DNA of 64,000 nt from the NCBI RefSeq assembly GCF_964204645.1, contig NC_134032.1:1056501-1120500 (forward strand), written 5' to 3'. Every line of letters starts with the position of its first letter. Position 1 is the first letter of the stretch. A program made the translations under genes and the position numbers. This DNA comes from Tubulanus polymorphus (lineage: Eukaryota; Nemertea; Palaeonemertea; Tubulaniformes; Tubulanidae). Below the pieces are notes generated by a model. The model saw only the letters and a program-made list of their open reading frames with translations, ran no database searches and had not been told where the DNA came from. Shown here in pieces: positions 29,990 to 55,355 of this stretch.

Positions 29990-32900
29990 TTAACACTTTT
30001 CAATAAGCCTGTTGTTTTTGGATTTGACGCGGTACCCGTTCCAGTGAAAGTTCGAATTTGTAATGACATATCTTCTGCTATAAATGCGAAGTTTTTGCCT
30101 GTCCTCCGCCATAGCAACGATCGATGGTTCGCGACTTTGCCACGAAACGTTCGATTCAGGTCGTCGGGCATCATCATTTCCGGAGTAATGCCCTAAATTA
30201 TCCGAACCGATTTGTGGCAGTGAACCATTTCGTAATTGTTGATTTAGATCGGCCGCGTCCCTGAACTCGCTGACAACCCGTCGATCGTTCGGTTTAACTC
30301 TTGGTTTCTCATCAACGTCCTTCGTTTCCGTAAGACGTCGTTTAGCGGCGATTTCCTCCGCCGACAATTTCCTCGGAACCAAATCCCCGTACCCGGCCGG
30401 AAGCCCGAGTTCACCCGGATCACGTGGTACGAATATGTCTCTCTGCGGATCGATGGTTTCTCGAGAATCGTTATTATCGATCAGGCCGTACTCACGTGGT
30501 ACATGATGCAACGAATGACGATCGTTGATTTCGTAAAACGAAGCTACGCTACCGAGTGACTGTCGTTTGGCTATCAACATATCGGTAGTGAACCCGGGTT
30601 TCTTCAGTTTCGTCGAAGAACCCGCTTTTACCGATGACTTCTCGTCACCAGCTTCCTGCTCATTCTGCTCGCTAGGTGGCGCCTCATTTATCAGTCGTGA
30701 TGCTCGCCTCTTGGCGTTTTTCTTATCGTTCAGATCAGAAGTGCGTCCAACGGGCTGATTACGTTCTGGAGCGGGAAGAATTTTACCCTCTTCAAACCAG
30801 GGACGATCCGAGACTCTGCCATCGACGTCAGTTAAATACGGCTGCACCGTTTCCCGAAACACACGTCTCCGAACGGGTGCGCCTATCTCGAATATCCGAT
30901 CCACCAAAACTCCACCTCCGTTTTCAGGGTCATCCTCCTCGCAACGATAAACGTCTCGGAGACCGATCGTCGAGTTGATTCGTCCGTCCATAGCTTCATT
31001 CGGTTCAATCATCCTCGACCAATCGTCTGGAGCCAGCGAAGGTGTCCGAGCTCGATACCGTTCAGTACCCGGATCACTCGACCAGCTATTCTGAGCAGGA
31101 TACAACGGCTGACTTTTATCTGAAAAAATGAAAAATATGTATAAACTATAAATGATGCTGAGACTATGGAGAATATGTTAGGTTCATATACATTCAGGTG
31201 TTAGTCAAAACACATATTCTATCTTTGTTTTCAATAAAATTAGTCGAGTGGATTAGTTTTTATTCCCGAAACCCACCGAGAACCACGTAGGGCATTACTC
31301 TATCGCCAACTTGGGGTTCGAACCCATAAACCCTGGACTGATGATACCAGTGACCAGCGGTTTAAACCACTCGGCCACTGAGCCTCTCCGGTCGAGTGGT
31401 TTCCTCGTAGGAACATTATTCCCGCAGCATTCAAAAATGCATAGAAATGTAAACTGAAGGGAAGGCCGACCCCGTGACGTCACTGTTCATTTGCCCGAGC
31501 GCAACCGCTATGAATCAGCGCCCTCACCGGTCGCGATAAACAATAGATTCTCGGTAATATTTTCGATAATATTCTCCCCGCGAGTTTTGTGGATTGCCAG
31601 AGTTTCAGGACATCAACAAATAATGAAAAAACGCTAATTATGAATGAATATGAGACCGGTAACCAGTCTAGAAAACCTATCGTTTATCGCCACCGGTGAG
31701 GTCGCTGAACAAAACACAAGACTACTAGCGATGCCTAGCGGAATTCTTAGGAGCTCTTATGAATGGACGATTGTGCATTCACGCATTAGTGCGTACATGC
31801 GCATAGCAGCTGAGATTTCCTTCATTCCGACTGTTTTTGTATATCTTCGATATTTCATCATTATCACCCGTTATTTTGATAGATGCGATCGTTTTAAAAG
31901 ATGGCATCGTTCGACAACATATTGTTACCTGATTTTTTTGTTCAGTGCATAACATTTGAAATAGCAAAGTTTATGGACACCATTTTGTTCGACATTCTTA
32001 GTGTTAACTTCTACTGCAGACAAAATATAAGACGACTAACCTAAAACGTAAATTCGTTCTCCTGACGGAAGGTCGACCGGTTTTATCAATCGGAACGGCC
32101 CGTCGAAATGTAGATTAGGACGTCGAAACGGACCGATCAAATTACAATTAGGGTCGGAAAGCATCGTTTCGAACGACGTCCGGTCCACGTCGTCTTTACG
32201 AACGGATATCTTAACCGGGTCGGTTTTATATTCCCAGACGGCCGCTTCTAGAACCATCGTTCCCGAATCATCGGCGCCGTTTTTACCGTTGTCTAGGTCA
32301 TCATCAGCTGCTGGGTGATCGTGGCGTCGTTCTGTGGTCGCAGTTCGCTGTAAGTTAATGTCGTACTCGGGCGCGTGGTATACGTGCGGTATAGGCGGGG
32401 ATTCGTAGCCCTTGCGCTGGAATAAAACATCGTAATCACCGGTTTCACTGATAGTACCCAACGGTCTTTGCTCCCGTCTTATTGAACTAAGATTCGAAGT
32501 TCGTCTGCTATTTCGACTATCACCGCGTAGAATGTTCCTATCAACCGACAGCAGGTTGTGATCACGTGACACGCTAGGAGCTACAGGCGTGGATGGTTCC
32601 AAACGTGACCCCGTTTCATTTTCGACCTCGTTGACGATCGATTTGCCTTTCGATGCGAAGAGAGCGTCTACACCTATTCTGGGTCTAGGTCTTGTCAAGA
32701 GAGGGCGCTTCGAATTCTCATAGGCTCTGGCGTCTTGTTGCCCCTTAATATTTTCATCGACATCGCCAGGGATGACGTCACCTTTCTGCTCGTTCAGAAG
32801 TTCGTCTGCCGGTTCCTCTCTGTCTCGTTCAGTTTTAAGTCGTTCCAGTATGTCGAGAATCGATTGCGGAAAAGGCTCCGTTATATTAATCTGACCTTTG

Positions 32901-33739
32901 AACCCCGTGCCCTGTGTTTCGTCGCTTGGCAACGAGAGAGCGCCTTCTGAGTGACGTCGCAGACGAACCGGAGGTTTCATGATAACCTCATCCAGAAATT
33001 CAGCATCGCCTGACTGTTTCTCGTCATTGTTTCCAGGCGATACAGCGCCCTCTTTTGAAATATCGCTACACTCTTCGCTTGCATCACTTTTGGCTAGCAG
33101 ATTATTGGCCATATGTAATCTATCCGCGTTGTCGAGGAGATGATGCGTCGAGTATTTTCTTGACCGGTACTTCCGACCGTCGCTGGCGACCTCTATCGGC
33201 AACGGTGACGAACCACTCGACGCGGACGATGACCGGAAGTTATTCTTCCTGATTCGAAGCCCTTCGAAACCGATCCAGGGCTGCTGATTGAACGACAGCG
33301 GAGGTACAAAATCCGGTCGAGGTGGGTGTGGCCACCTGTCACGCGTCCACTTAGTAAAGCGTCCGGTTTCGGCGAGGGAAATGACGTCAGAGATGTATTC
33401 TCGACGCGTCGTCATCGAAGCGAAATCGGTGACGCTCGTGAGCTGCGGCATAACCGACGCGTTACGGACAGTTTTCGACTCCTCGATTACTGGCGATAGT
33501 TGACCGATCTGTCGCCTAGCAACGGTAGATGATTTACCAGTACCGATAGTACTGATGCTGCTACGCGTGCTTATATGTATATTATGATTTCCGTTAAGTA
33601 TGGCTGACCAAGACGAATCGGGTCGACCGGGGTTCGAATCCGTTACGACATCGTCGCGTTCCCCTGCGCTACTTTCCGAACGGAGTAGCTCTTCCCTTAT
33701 CATAACAGGACTGACTTCAATCGGACCTTTCGACGTCAT
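29990..33739 (-). CDS. Unrecognised 942-residue protein, probably disordered (2 exons)
   Basis: Read on the minus strand. Exon 1 is 33739-32041 and exon 2 is 31119-29990. The donor is TTTTAG/GTTAGT and the acceptor TTTTTTCAG; both are phase 1 and join as ...RIYVL-D-KSQPLYPAQ. An in-frame TAA lies 12 bases before the ATG, supporting the start. The protein is hydrophilic, rich in Ser, Arg, Asp and Glu, and lacks a signal peptide or membrane segment. The most structured-looking parts are around residues 115-165 (YISDVISLAETGRFTKWTRD, then PPLSFNQQPWIGFEGLRI) and 500-566 (VWEYKTDPVKISV, GPFRRPNLHFDGPFRLIKP). I do not recognise a domain. It could be a cytoskeletal or ciliary scaffold, but that is a guess. 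The long uninterrupted frames and clean junction make it a real gene. Confidence 0.85.
31305..31395 (-). repeat. tRNA-like segment in the intron of the minus-strand gene
   Basis: On the minus strand: CTCAGTGGCCGAGTGGTTTA as A-box region, a long insert, then GGGTTCGAACCCCA as B box, with the spacing of a class II (Ser/Leu-like) tRNA. Acceptor-stem pairing is not convincing, so a SINE head is more likely than a working tRNA. Confidence 0.45.
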
Positions 33740-34567
33740 GATTTCGTTTTAGTTTTGACGAGATATCCTTGTACGATCCATAAGCGTGATCCTTAGTTTC
33801 ATCGGTAACCTTTACACTGACATCCATCCATTTTAGTCGTTTTTTTTTTGGTCGGTTTTAAGAAAAACACTGGAACAATTCGAGTTTACCGGTCGCTCGA
33901 CATCCTACGCCTTTATGTGACGAAGACTTTTTCGAAGATATTCATACCAACACATAGTTAATTCATATTGTAGTTTATTTAAGTTCGCGTCGGTGTGGGA
34001 AACTTTCGCACACGATTTCAAAAGTCGAATTCAAATCGTGTGAGAATCCGTACGAGCTGAATGATTGTAAATGTCGATTCGGGAAATATAATTTAATGGT
34101 CTTATTTTTATTTCACCTCGAATAGAATTTTGCAAAAAAGACTGACAAATCACGGAATATACCGGCACCAATCGTTTTTACAAAAATTGCGGTTTTGAAG
34201 AATTTTGAATTGTTTTTCTAATCAGTTATTTGACTGCGAAAAACGATGACCTAGATTGTAATATAGCCACCGATAAACGGATAAATTACTTATCTAATCA
34301 GAACGCGTTGGCGACGCGGTTTTTCTCCATCAAATTCTGATTTATTCGAAAACCTGTTTTTTTTATCTAGGCCACGAAGTAGGTTGTAGAAAACCGGTTT
34401 CAGATTAGCCCGATATTTGTCTCTAGTTGTATAGAAGACCAGACCGGTTGTGTATGGTGTACATTGCTGAACGCGTCTCCCACGCGACCGTACAAACTTC
34501 TCTACACCTTTAGATCATATACCACAGGATATTTAAAAATACATCGAACACGGTTAGAATTATAAAC
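33740..34567. promoter_or_regulatory. Divergent intergenic region, possible shared promoter
   Basis: 828 bases separate the divergent start codons of the 942-residue protein gene (minus) and the EF-hand gene (plus). Promoters for both must lie here or in unseen 5' exons. No clear TATA box or initiator can be assigned and no repeat is recognised. Confidence 0.4.
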
Positions 34568-37015
34568 ATGGTAAGTTGAATTTCCTCGAGTAAATGGTGG
34601 TTTATCATCGTATTTCGATATGTTGAATTTGGATTTCACTCCAACGACCTGGATCGATAGTCGAGATCGACACAATTATAGACCAGTCCGATAGGCCAAC
34701 CTCAGTTCTGATTCAGCTTTGTGTCAGAGGTGTCAGGGATATCCGCATAGTAAATACGAAAATATAGGATTCCATGCATTTTACTGTAAATGATGATCCC
34801 ATTTTGTAGGTGGATGCACTCTCTCAGCAGGAGATAAACGGTATGTCTATAGATTCATTAAAACCGCAATGTTTTGACACAAACGGATTCTTGAGGGAGG
34901 GAGAGGGATCGAGGGAGAGGGATCGAGAGGGAGAGGGAGAGGGATCGAGAGGGAGAGGGAGAGCCAGGAGAGGGAGAGCCAGGAGAGGGAGAGGGAGAGC
35001 CAGGAGAGGGAGAGCCAGGAGAGGAAGAGCCAGGATAGGGAGAGGGAGAGGGAGAGGGAGAGGGAGAGGGAGAGGGAGAGGGAGAGGGAGAGGGAGAGGG
35101 AGAGGGAGAGGGAGAGGGAGAGGGAGAGGGAGAGGGAGAGGGAGAGAGGGAGAGAGGGAGCGTACGGTCGTAGTTGATTAGATACTCGAAAATTAAAACA
35201 CATTCGTCTGACTTCCTATAGATAAAGCTGGTCGGCGACGATAACTCACGCGTTCATTTCTCGCTTCTATTTCAGACGCAAAGTTCACGTTTACAAATTT
35301 CGATAAGAGAAAAAACGGAACGCTATCCGTGGCCGACCTGGGTTTAGCTCTGCGATGTAACAGTATGAGTCCGACCGAGGCTGAGGTCAAAGAACTGAGT
35401 AAACGATTCGACAGAAATGGTAATTTCGATAAAATCTATTTCTTCGATTGTCAAGTATTCTTGAAGATCTTGGTGCAACATCCGACATTTCAGAAAGTTT
35501 TTCCTCCGATTTTTCCCGTATATATTCAAAAAATAATTAATTTATCTGGGCTTCAGGGACCAGTTGCACAGTCGTGACTTAAGTCCAAAAGTGGTCTTAA
35601 ATCTTAAGACTGGTCTTAAGTAGTTAGATTGGCTATAGAACTAAGTTGGTCTTAGACTGGTCTTAAGTCTAAGCCATGACTATGCAACTGGCCCCAGTTG
35701 CTCAAAAGTTGGTTAGAGTTAACCATTGGATAGTTGACGTGGTGACAATTAAAAGTGCATTGTTACTGTGGTATTTATCCACCGGTTATCTTTAACCAAC
35801 TTTACAGCAACTGGACTTAGGGCGTGGGGATACGTTGGACTTCCGGAACGTCCCGGGTGTATCCTGAAAAGCAATCCGTTGGCCATATACGTCGGAATTC
35901 TAGATATCAGCTTCAAAATTGTTTTTAATAATTGTCTATTTCTCTAAAACAATTTTACTTAAACCTAATCATTACCTACCATATTACAATGAGTAGCCCG
36001 GCACTAACCTCCTACCTAAACACGACCATCTGCACTCTGGAACCTAACCCGCCCTAAACCATTTAGACTGAACCCCAAACCCTAACGGTCTAACCCCTTA
36101 ATCCACCTAAATACGAGACCTTACCCCAACTGTACCCCTGTCTAACCTCCTTAACCCTATCCACCTAAATATGAGAAATTAGATACCCTAACTCGACCCC
36201 TTACCCGAAAGTCACTAAACTTTTACCCTTAAACTGTCAATGCTTTTAACTCTAATCATCCTCTTCGAAATCATATTTCGTTTTTTTGTTGTTGTTCTTT
36301 TGTAGAAGATGACTTTCTGGAATTCCCCGAATTCCTCGAGATGATTACCATACAGAAAGAGCAGGACGAGAAGAAATCTCTGGAAAAAGATGACGTCATT
36401 CGGTGTTTTAAACTGTTCGATAAAGCGGAAAACGGATTCCTCAGCGGCGCCGATCTACGTCATATCATGACGACGATGGGGGAACCCCTCGATGACGTCA
36501 CCGTCGATAGTCTGCTGAAGGAAGCCGACAAAGAAAATAACGGTCAAATCGACTATAAAGGTAACGCGGACCACGATACCCCGACCGGGCACTTCTATAC
36601 TCAGACCAATATGAATCATATTTTCTGGCTCACATTTCTAATTTCTGTTGTAAAACACAATACATAAATACCGGTCATGAAGGTATATTGACCGGTATTG
36701 ATGTATTATGTATCTCTATAGGATGAGCTGAAAAAAACAACTTTTTAAAACATCCAATTTATTCTTCGATTCCAAATTGTGGTCTCGTATTTGGACTTCA
36801 ATAAACGGGCATTGGCGAATTAGGCGCATCCTGCACCGTCACAGAAAGGACCGGCTACTGCATCATTCAAGAATGAATTATCCAAGCCATCCAGATGAGA
36901 AAACTGCCTAAATCCCCTTTACGACCCCGTTGAGACAAATGCTGACATAGATTTGAATGTTCGATTTTTCATCCTTTTTTTTACAGAATTTGTGGCAGGC
37001 ATGTACCGGAAGTAA
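34568..37015 (+). CDS. Calmodulin-like EF-hand protein (5 exons, 153 aa)
   Basis: Exons: 34568-34570 (only the ATG), 34810-34840, 35276-35419, 36306-36560 and 36987-37015. Phases match and the total is 462 nt. The layout is that of calmodulin: two EF-hand pairs and a linker. Loop 1 is DKRKNGTLSVAD, loop 2 DRNEDDFLEFPE, loop 3 DKAENGFLSGAD, loop 4 DKENNGQIDYKE. Only loop 4 has a fully standard set of ligands with Glu at position 12. Loops 1 and 3 end in Asp, and loop 2 lacks the central Gly. Calcium binding may therefore be weak or limited to some sites, as in myosin light chains and calmodulin-like proteins. The stretch LRHIMTTMGEPLDDVTVDSL is close to calmodulin helix sequence. Partner unknown. 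Intron 2 contains a long GGGAGA tract. Confidence 0.88.
34893..35160. repeat. Polypurine (GGGAGA)n tract
   Basis: About 270 bases of almost pure purine on the plus strand, mainly GGGAGA hexamers with AGCCAGGA interruptions in the left half and a pure run from about 35037. It sits in intron 2 of the EF-hand gene. The Arg-Gly and Leu-Ser reading frames over it are artefacts of the repeat. Confidence 0.95.
35559..35815. mobile_element. Two adjacent short TIR elements
   Basis: 35559-35697 has ends AGGGACCAGTTGCACAGTC and GACTATGCAACTGGCCCC and an interior of CTTAAG-rich repeats. 35698-35815 has ends GTTGCTCAAAAGTTGGTTAG and AACCAACTTTACAGCAAC and resembles 20046-20113. Both lie in intron 3 of the EF-hand gene and are non-coding. 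Confidence 0.65.
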
Positions 37016-37249
37016 GACCCGCGATCTAGCCGAGTTGTGCGTTCAGAGTTGGACATTAACGTGTAAAGAAAAAACTTAGCGTTTTAATCGGTTTTGATGA
37101 TTTTGTTATTTATAATAGATTAGACTTGAAATATACATTGTATTATTAACCTGGTTGAAATGTGTTTAATTCGCGTTGGTTGGTTATAACGCCCGTCATT
37201 GACATTACTACGAACTGTGTACATATCATTCGAGCACATATTGTATATT

Positions 37250-37473
37250 AGGCTAAAAAGAAAATTGATACCTTGTTTCTCCGCTCTGCTGAGCTTAAAT
37301 GTTGACCCGGCCGGCCGTCTATCTACCCTATACATTACTTTTTTTAAAATCGTGATCAATTTTACCATATGAGACCCGGCCGCTATAGAAATGAACTGTT
37401 TATAAATTTTATCATATTTTACAAAAATGACCCGGCCGCTGCGGAGCAACAAGGTATCATTTTTGTTTAGCCT
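37250..37473 (+). mobile_element. GGCTAAA-ended MITE, copy 2
   Basis: 224 bp, over 95% like copy 1 by eye, and bordered by TA on both sides when the element is taken to begin at GGCTAAA. Confidence 0.85.
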
Positions 37474-38349
37474 AACTCCTATTTTTCTGCCATCTTAAGG
37501 ATTTCTCACTTTACTGATTTTTACTGATAACTGATGATTACCTAAATTCGGTTCAAATGTATAGGCCTACCTCGCAAAGACCCGAAGACAACAATGTCTT
37601 TCGTTAATTAGGAATCGGCAACATGGACGATTCGGTCAAAGTAATGGGGTTTTTTTTACCAAACTTACGTGAAGTGAACAACCAGGTTTCACATGTGTTC
37701 AGGATTTCACCCCAAACTGTTTTGATTATAAATAGGGGAATAGATAAACTACAGACATTGGTCATTTTACCAGCAAACCTTCACGAAGTGTGTCAGAACT
37801 CCACCGAGACAATTATAAGTGATAATGAATTGCAAAAACAAAAGAAATTTAGGATCAAACTTTTAAAGAACTGATCCTCTGGGACCCTTAGTTCCGAAGG
37901 GCGATCAGTCTTAAGAATATTTTGGTTCGGTAGTCAGTGAACAGCACAGCTGTAACTAAATGCCGCAAACCCAACCCAAGAAGTATTTAAAAGTTCCGTA
38001 TCTTCTTTCACAAAGATGCTGTTCTGTTAACGAAACCTAGCAATCCTTTTGAAGTTCCTTCAAAGCTTTGTAGATTTCATGCTAGTGCATGTCGTTTTTC
38101 AAAGGAAAAGTCGAATTAGCTATGTAGTAATATAATCGCAAATGTTGGAATATCTGACGTCCAAATGCTATATCTCTGGGTTTTTTAAAGCCCTTAAGAA
38201 TTTCTGCGCATATTTTCAGCCCTGATACCAGATTTGAAGTCTCTAGGTGCCGTGGAGTAGCATGACAAACATTCATCGCCACCGTCAAGATTGTAACATT
38301 CACTGTCTGTTTCTCGTCGGCAGTCCATATGTAAATTGACTTTCTCTAA

Positions 38350-38816
38350 GGTTTAGAGGATTTTGTTAGCTGTTTAGAGTTACAGGATTTTGTTAGCTGT
38401 TTAGAGTAACAGGGTTTTGTTAGCTGTTTAGAGTAACGGGTTTTTGTTAGCTGTTTAGAGTAACAGGGTTTTGTTAGCTGTTTAGAGTAACAGGGTTTTG
38501 TTAGCTGTTTAGAGTTACAGTGTTTTGTTAGCTGTTTAGAGTTACGGGTTTTGTTAGCTGTTTAGGGTAACGGGTTTTTGTTAGCTGTTTAGAGTAACAG
38601 GGTTTTGTTAGCTGTTTAGAGTAACTGGTTTTTGTTAGCTGTTTAGAGTAACGGGTTTTTGTTAGCTGTTTAGAGTAACGGGTTTTTGTTAGCTGGTTAG
38701 AGTAACGGGTTTTGTTAGCTGGTTAGAGTAACGGGGTTTTGTTAGCTGTTTAGAGTAACAGGGTTTTGTTAGCTGTTTAGAGTAACGGGTTTTGTTAGCT
38801 GTTTAGAGTAACGGTT
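38350..38816. repeat. 27-bp minisatellite, about 17 copies
   Basis: Unit TTTTGTTAGCTGTTTAGAG plus TAACAGGG, with G/A and small length variants. It ends about 350 bases before the start codon of the Ig-domain gene, so it is in or next to the promoter. Confidence 0.9.
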
Positions 38817-39163
38817 TTCCTGTGTTTAGAGTTAAGGAGGCGTTTGATACCATTCTCATATACCTCCCACACTATTCTCTAGCACAGACGAGCTATAACG
38901 CAGCGTTTAGGAATGTACGTAACTAGCGGCGGCGTTTAGTAGCAAACACGGAGGCTGCGCGCGGATCGCTGCAGCATCCTGATATACTCGACACTACCGA
39001 GCTGAGTATGGAACGGATGCTCCCGTCTTTTCACTGAAACGGAAGGAGTTTTTAGATCGGGCAGCGTTGTTTCGGGATACGTTTTCACCGCCGCGCGTTC
39101 ATCGTCGTCCGTACCGACCGATAGATCGTTTCTACCGCCGCCAGTAACAACTACCGTACGACA

Positions 39164-53286
<14,123 letters not shown>

Positions 53287-53359
53287 TCAATTGAAAATAT
53301 ATATATATATATATATTTAGCGAGAACATAAATATATAGAAATAACAAAAAATCGAAAA

Positions 53360-53365
53360 AATAAA
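53360..53365 (+). terminator. Possible poly(A) signal of the Ig-domain gene
   Basis: AATAAA about 75 bases after the stop codon at 53286, just past an (AT)n run at 53299-53320. The region is A-rich, so the match could be chance. Confidence 0.4.
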
Positions 53366-54849
53366 AAAATGACACTTTTAAAAAACCTGACTTACTGCTG
53401 AAAAAAGCTTCCATATTCTACGTTAAATGATTTATAAAAATGTACATAAATGATTATTCGATGAATACTACTAACTAGTATTAGGAGCAGTAGGCCTGAT
53501 AGTTGCGGAGCTGTTAATAGTACTGTTAGTTGCTGTAATGGTAGTTGCAGGGCTAATAGTTGCACAATGGCTAGTTTTAAATAGATCACTAAAACCCAGT
53601 TCCTATAGTAATAGTTGCTGAGATATTTGAAATTGATTCATGGAATATGTGCCGGTTCTGCAATCAGTAGGAAGAATATCTGAGATCTGAGGTGCATTTT
53701 TTTTTTATTTAGAATTTTATCTGAATTTGGAATGGAAAAAGATCCACCTGAGATTTCGGATATTCTTCCGGTTTTACCATGCAGACTTCAAAATCTGGTT
53801 CGATGTGGTCCGTGTCGAACGTCTTAAGAATCAAGGCCACTTTCGACTTTCGACTTAAGTCGATATAAGCGATATTGTAGAACGGGGTGTTCTACCCTAG
53901 AATAACAGTTCCACGGTGCCTAATCAATGTCACGCATATGCATACCTACCAGTTCCACAGTTCTGAGTTGATCAGTTCCAATAATTCGAAAACGAAGGAT
54001 GCATTTGTCCAAAAAGTTAAATCTAATTCACAGCCAGCTGTGGAACAGAGTACGGTAGACTCCGCCCGAATCGCATCCGATCACGCCTGATAGCAGTTCA
54101 ACTCAGAGATGTTTTTTGAAATATATTTTTCTGACACTATAGGCCTATATGAAATACATAACATCTTACTCGGATATCACTAAAGTCCGACACATTTTAA
54201 CGGTCCTTGAAGATCCGACTTGAGCGAAGTCTATCGTATATTGACCGATACCTGAGTCTTATAAGGAAATAAATCATTATGGATGTAAAGAAAATGGTCG
54301 ACTGAAAGCTGGTTCGAACCCGGCGCACACACAGTCGAAAACACGTTCCCAACGGGAAATACTGTTTTAATGTGTTTTTTGTTCCGTAGTGCGCGCCACT
54401 AGGAAACAAACAAAAGAAAACAACATTGATGTTTTCTCTTGTTTCGGGTTCGAGCTGGAACAAGTGACAAATGTAGGTTTTTCGTGTTTTCGTATCATAT
54501 CTGAACTCGTTACACTTTACATAGCTTAATTTTTTTAAGTCAGGATTTTTTTTATCAATATGTATTTTCAAAGGCTCGCTGGAAATTTATTTTGTAACGA
54601 AATTTGTTTTTATTGGCATAATTCCTTACGTAAAATGAAGAACTTGCGACGTTTCTACTGCGCAATAACTTACTCTTCCGTCTTGTAGTCGCGAGTTTCG
54701 TAGAAAGTGCGGAGTTCTCGTCAAAGTTGCCATAACCACACTTGCAATGATAACAACGCGATTTCGCTCATCGGTGGAACCTCGCTATAACGAACTCGGT
54801 TACAACGATTCATCCGATATAACAAATATAGAATCGGACTAATTTCACA

Positions 54850-55066
54850 CTGGGTATATAGAACTATCGGTTATAACAAACAGATTTTCTGTTCCCGTGA
54901 AGTTCGTTGTAACGAGGTTCCTCTGTATACAGAACTATAGGTTATAACGAATATATTTTCTGTTCCCGTGAAGTTCGTTGTAACGAGGTTCCGCTGTATA
55001 TAGAACTATCGGTTATAACGAACAGTTTTTCTGGTCCCGTGAAGTTCGCTGTTTCGAGGTTCCACT
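54850..55066. repeat. 71-bp tandem repeat, 3 copies
   Basis: CCCGTGAAGTTCG recurs at 54894, 54965 and 55036. Each unit contains ATAGAACTATCGGTTATAAC and TTGTAACGAGGTTCC. A partial inverted relative (CTCGCTATAACGAACTCGG) precedes it at about 54780. Confidence 0.85.
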
Positions 55067-55129
55067 GTTTTGCTTAAGTAAGATATTTACGAAATTATGA
55101 AATTCGTATGTTGAAAAGAACCCGTGTTT

Positions 55130-55355
55130 AGGCTAATAAAGGATGATACCTTGTTTCTCCGCAGCGGCCGGGTCATTTTTTTAAAACCGCGATGAAATTT
55201 GTAATCGGTTCATTTCTGTAGCTGCCGGGTCTGTTATGGTTAGATTGGTCATGATTTTTTTCATAAAAGTAATCTACAGGGTAGACAGGCGGCCGGCCGG
55301 GTCAACTTTCAAAGCTTAGCTGAAATGAGAAACAAGGTATCAATCTTTTCAGCCT
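55130..55355 (-). mobile_element. GGCTAAA-ended MITE, copy 3 (inverted)
   Basis: 226 bp and the most diverged of the full copies; several GGCCGG motifs are altered. Bordered by TTTA on the left and AAA on the right. Confidence 0.8.

Larger units (their letters stand above)
37016..39163. other. Gap between EF-hand and Ig genes
   Basis: Contains a GGCTAAA-ended element (37250-37473), unique AT-rich sequence to about 38340, then a 27-bp minisatellite (38350-38816). From 38880 the sequence becomes richer in CpG (GCGGCGGCG, GCGCGCGGATCG) and probably holds the promoter and 5' UTR of the Ig-domain gene starting at 39164. Other open frames here have no supporting signal. Confidence 0.5.

Noticed and set aside
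34810-35203. Open frames of over 115 codons on both strands (Arg-Gly and Leu-Ser repeats)
   Set aside because: They are translations of the GGGAGA tract. The real exon 34810-34840 ends at a donor with matching phase.
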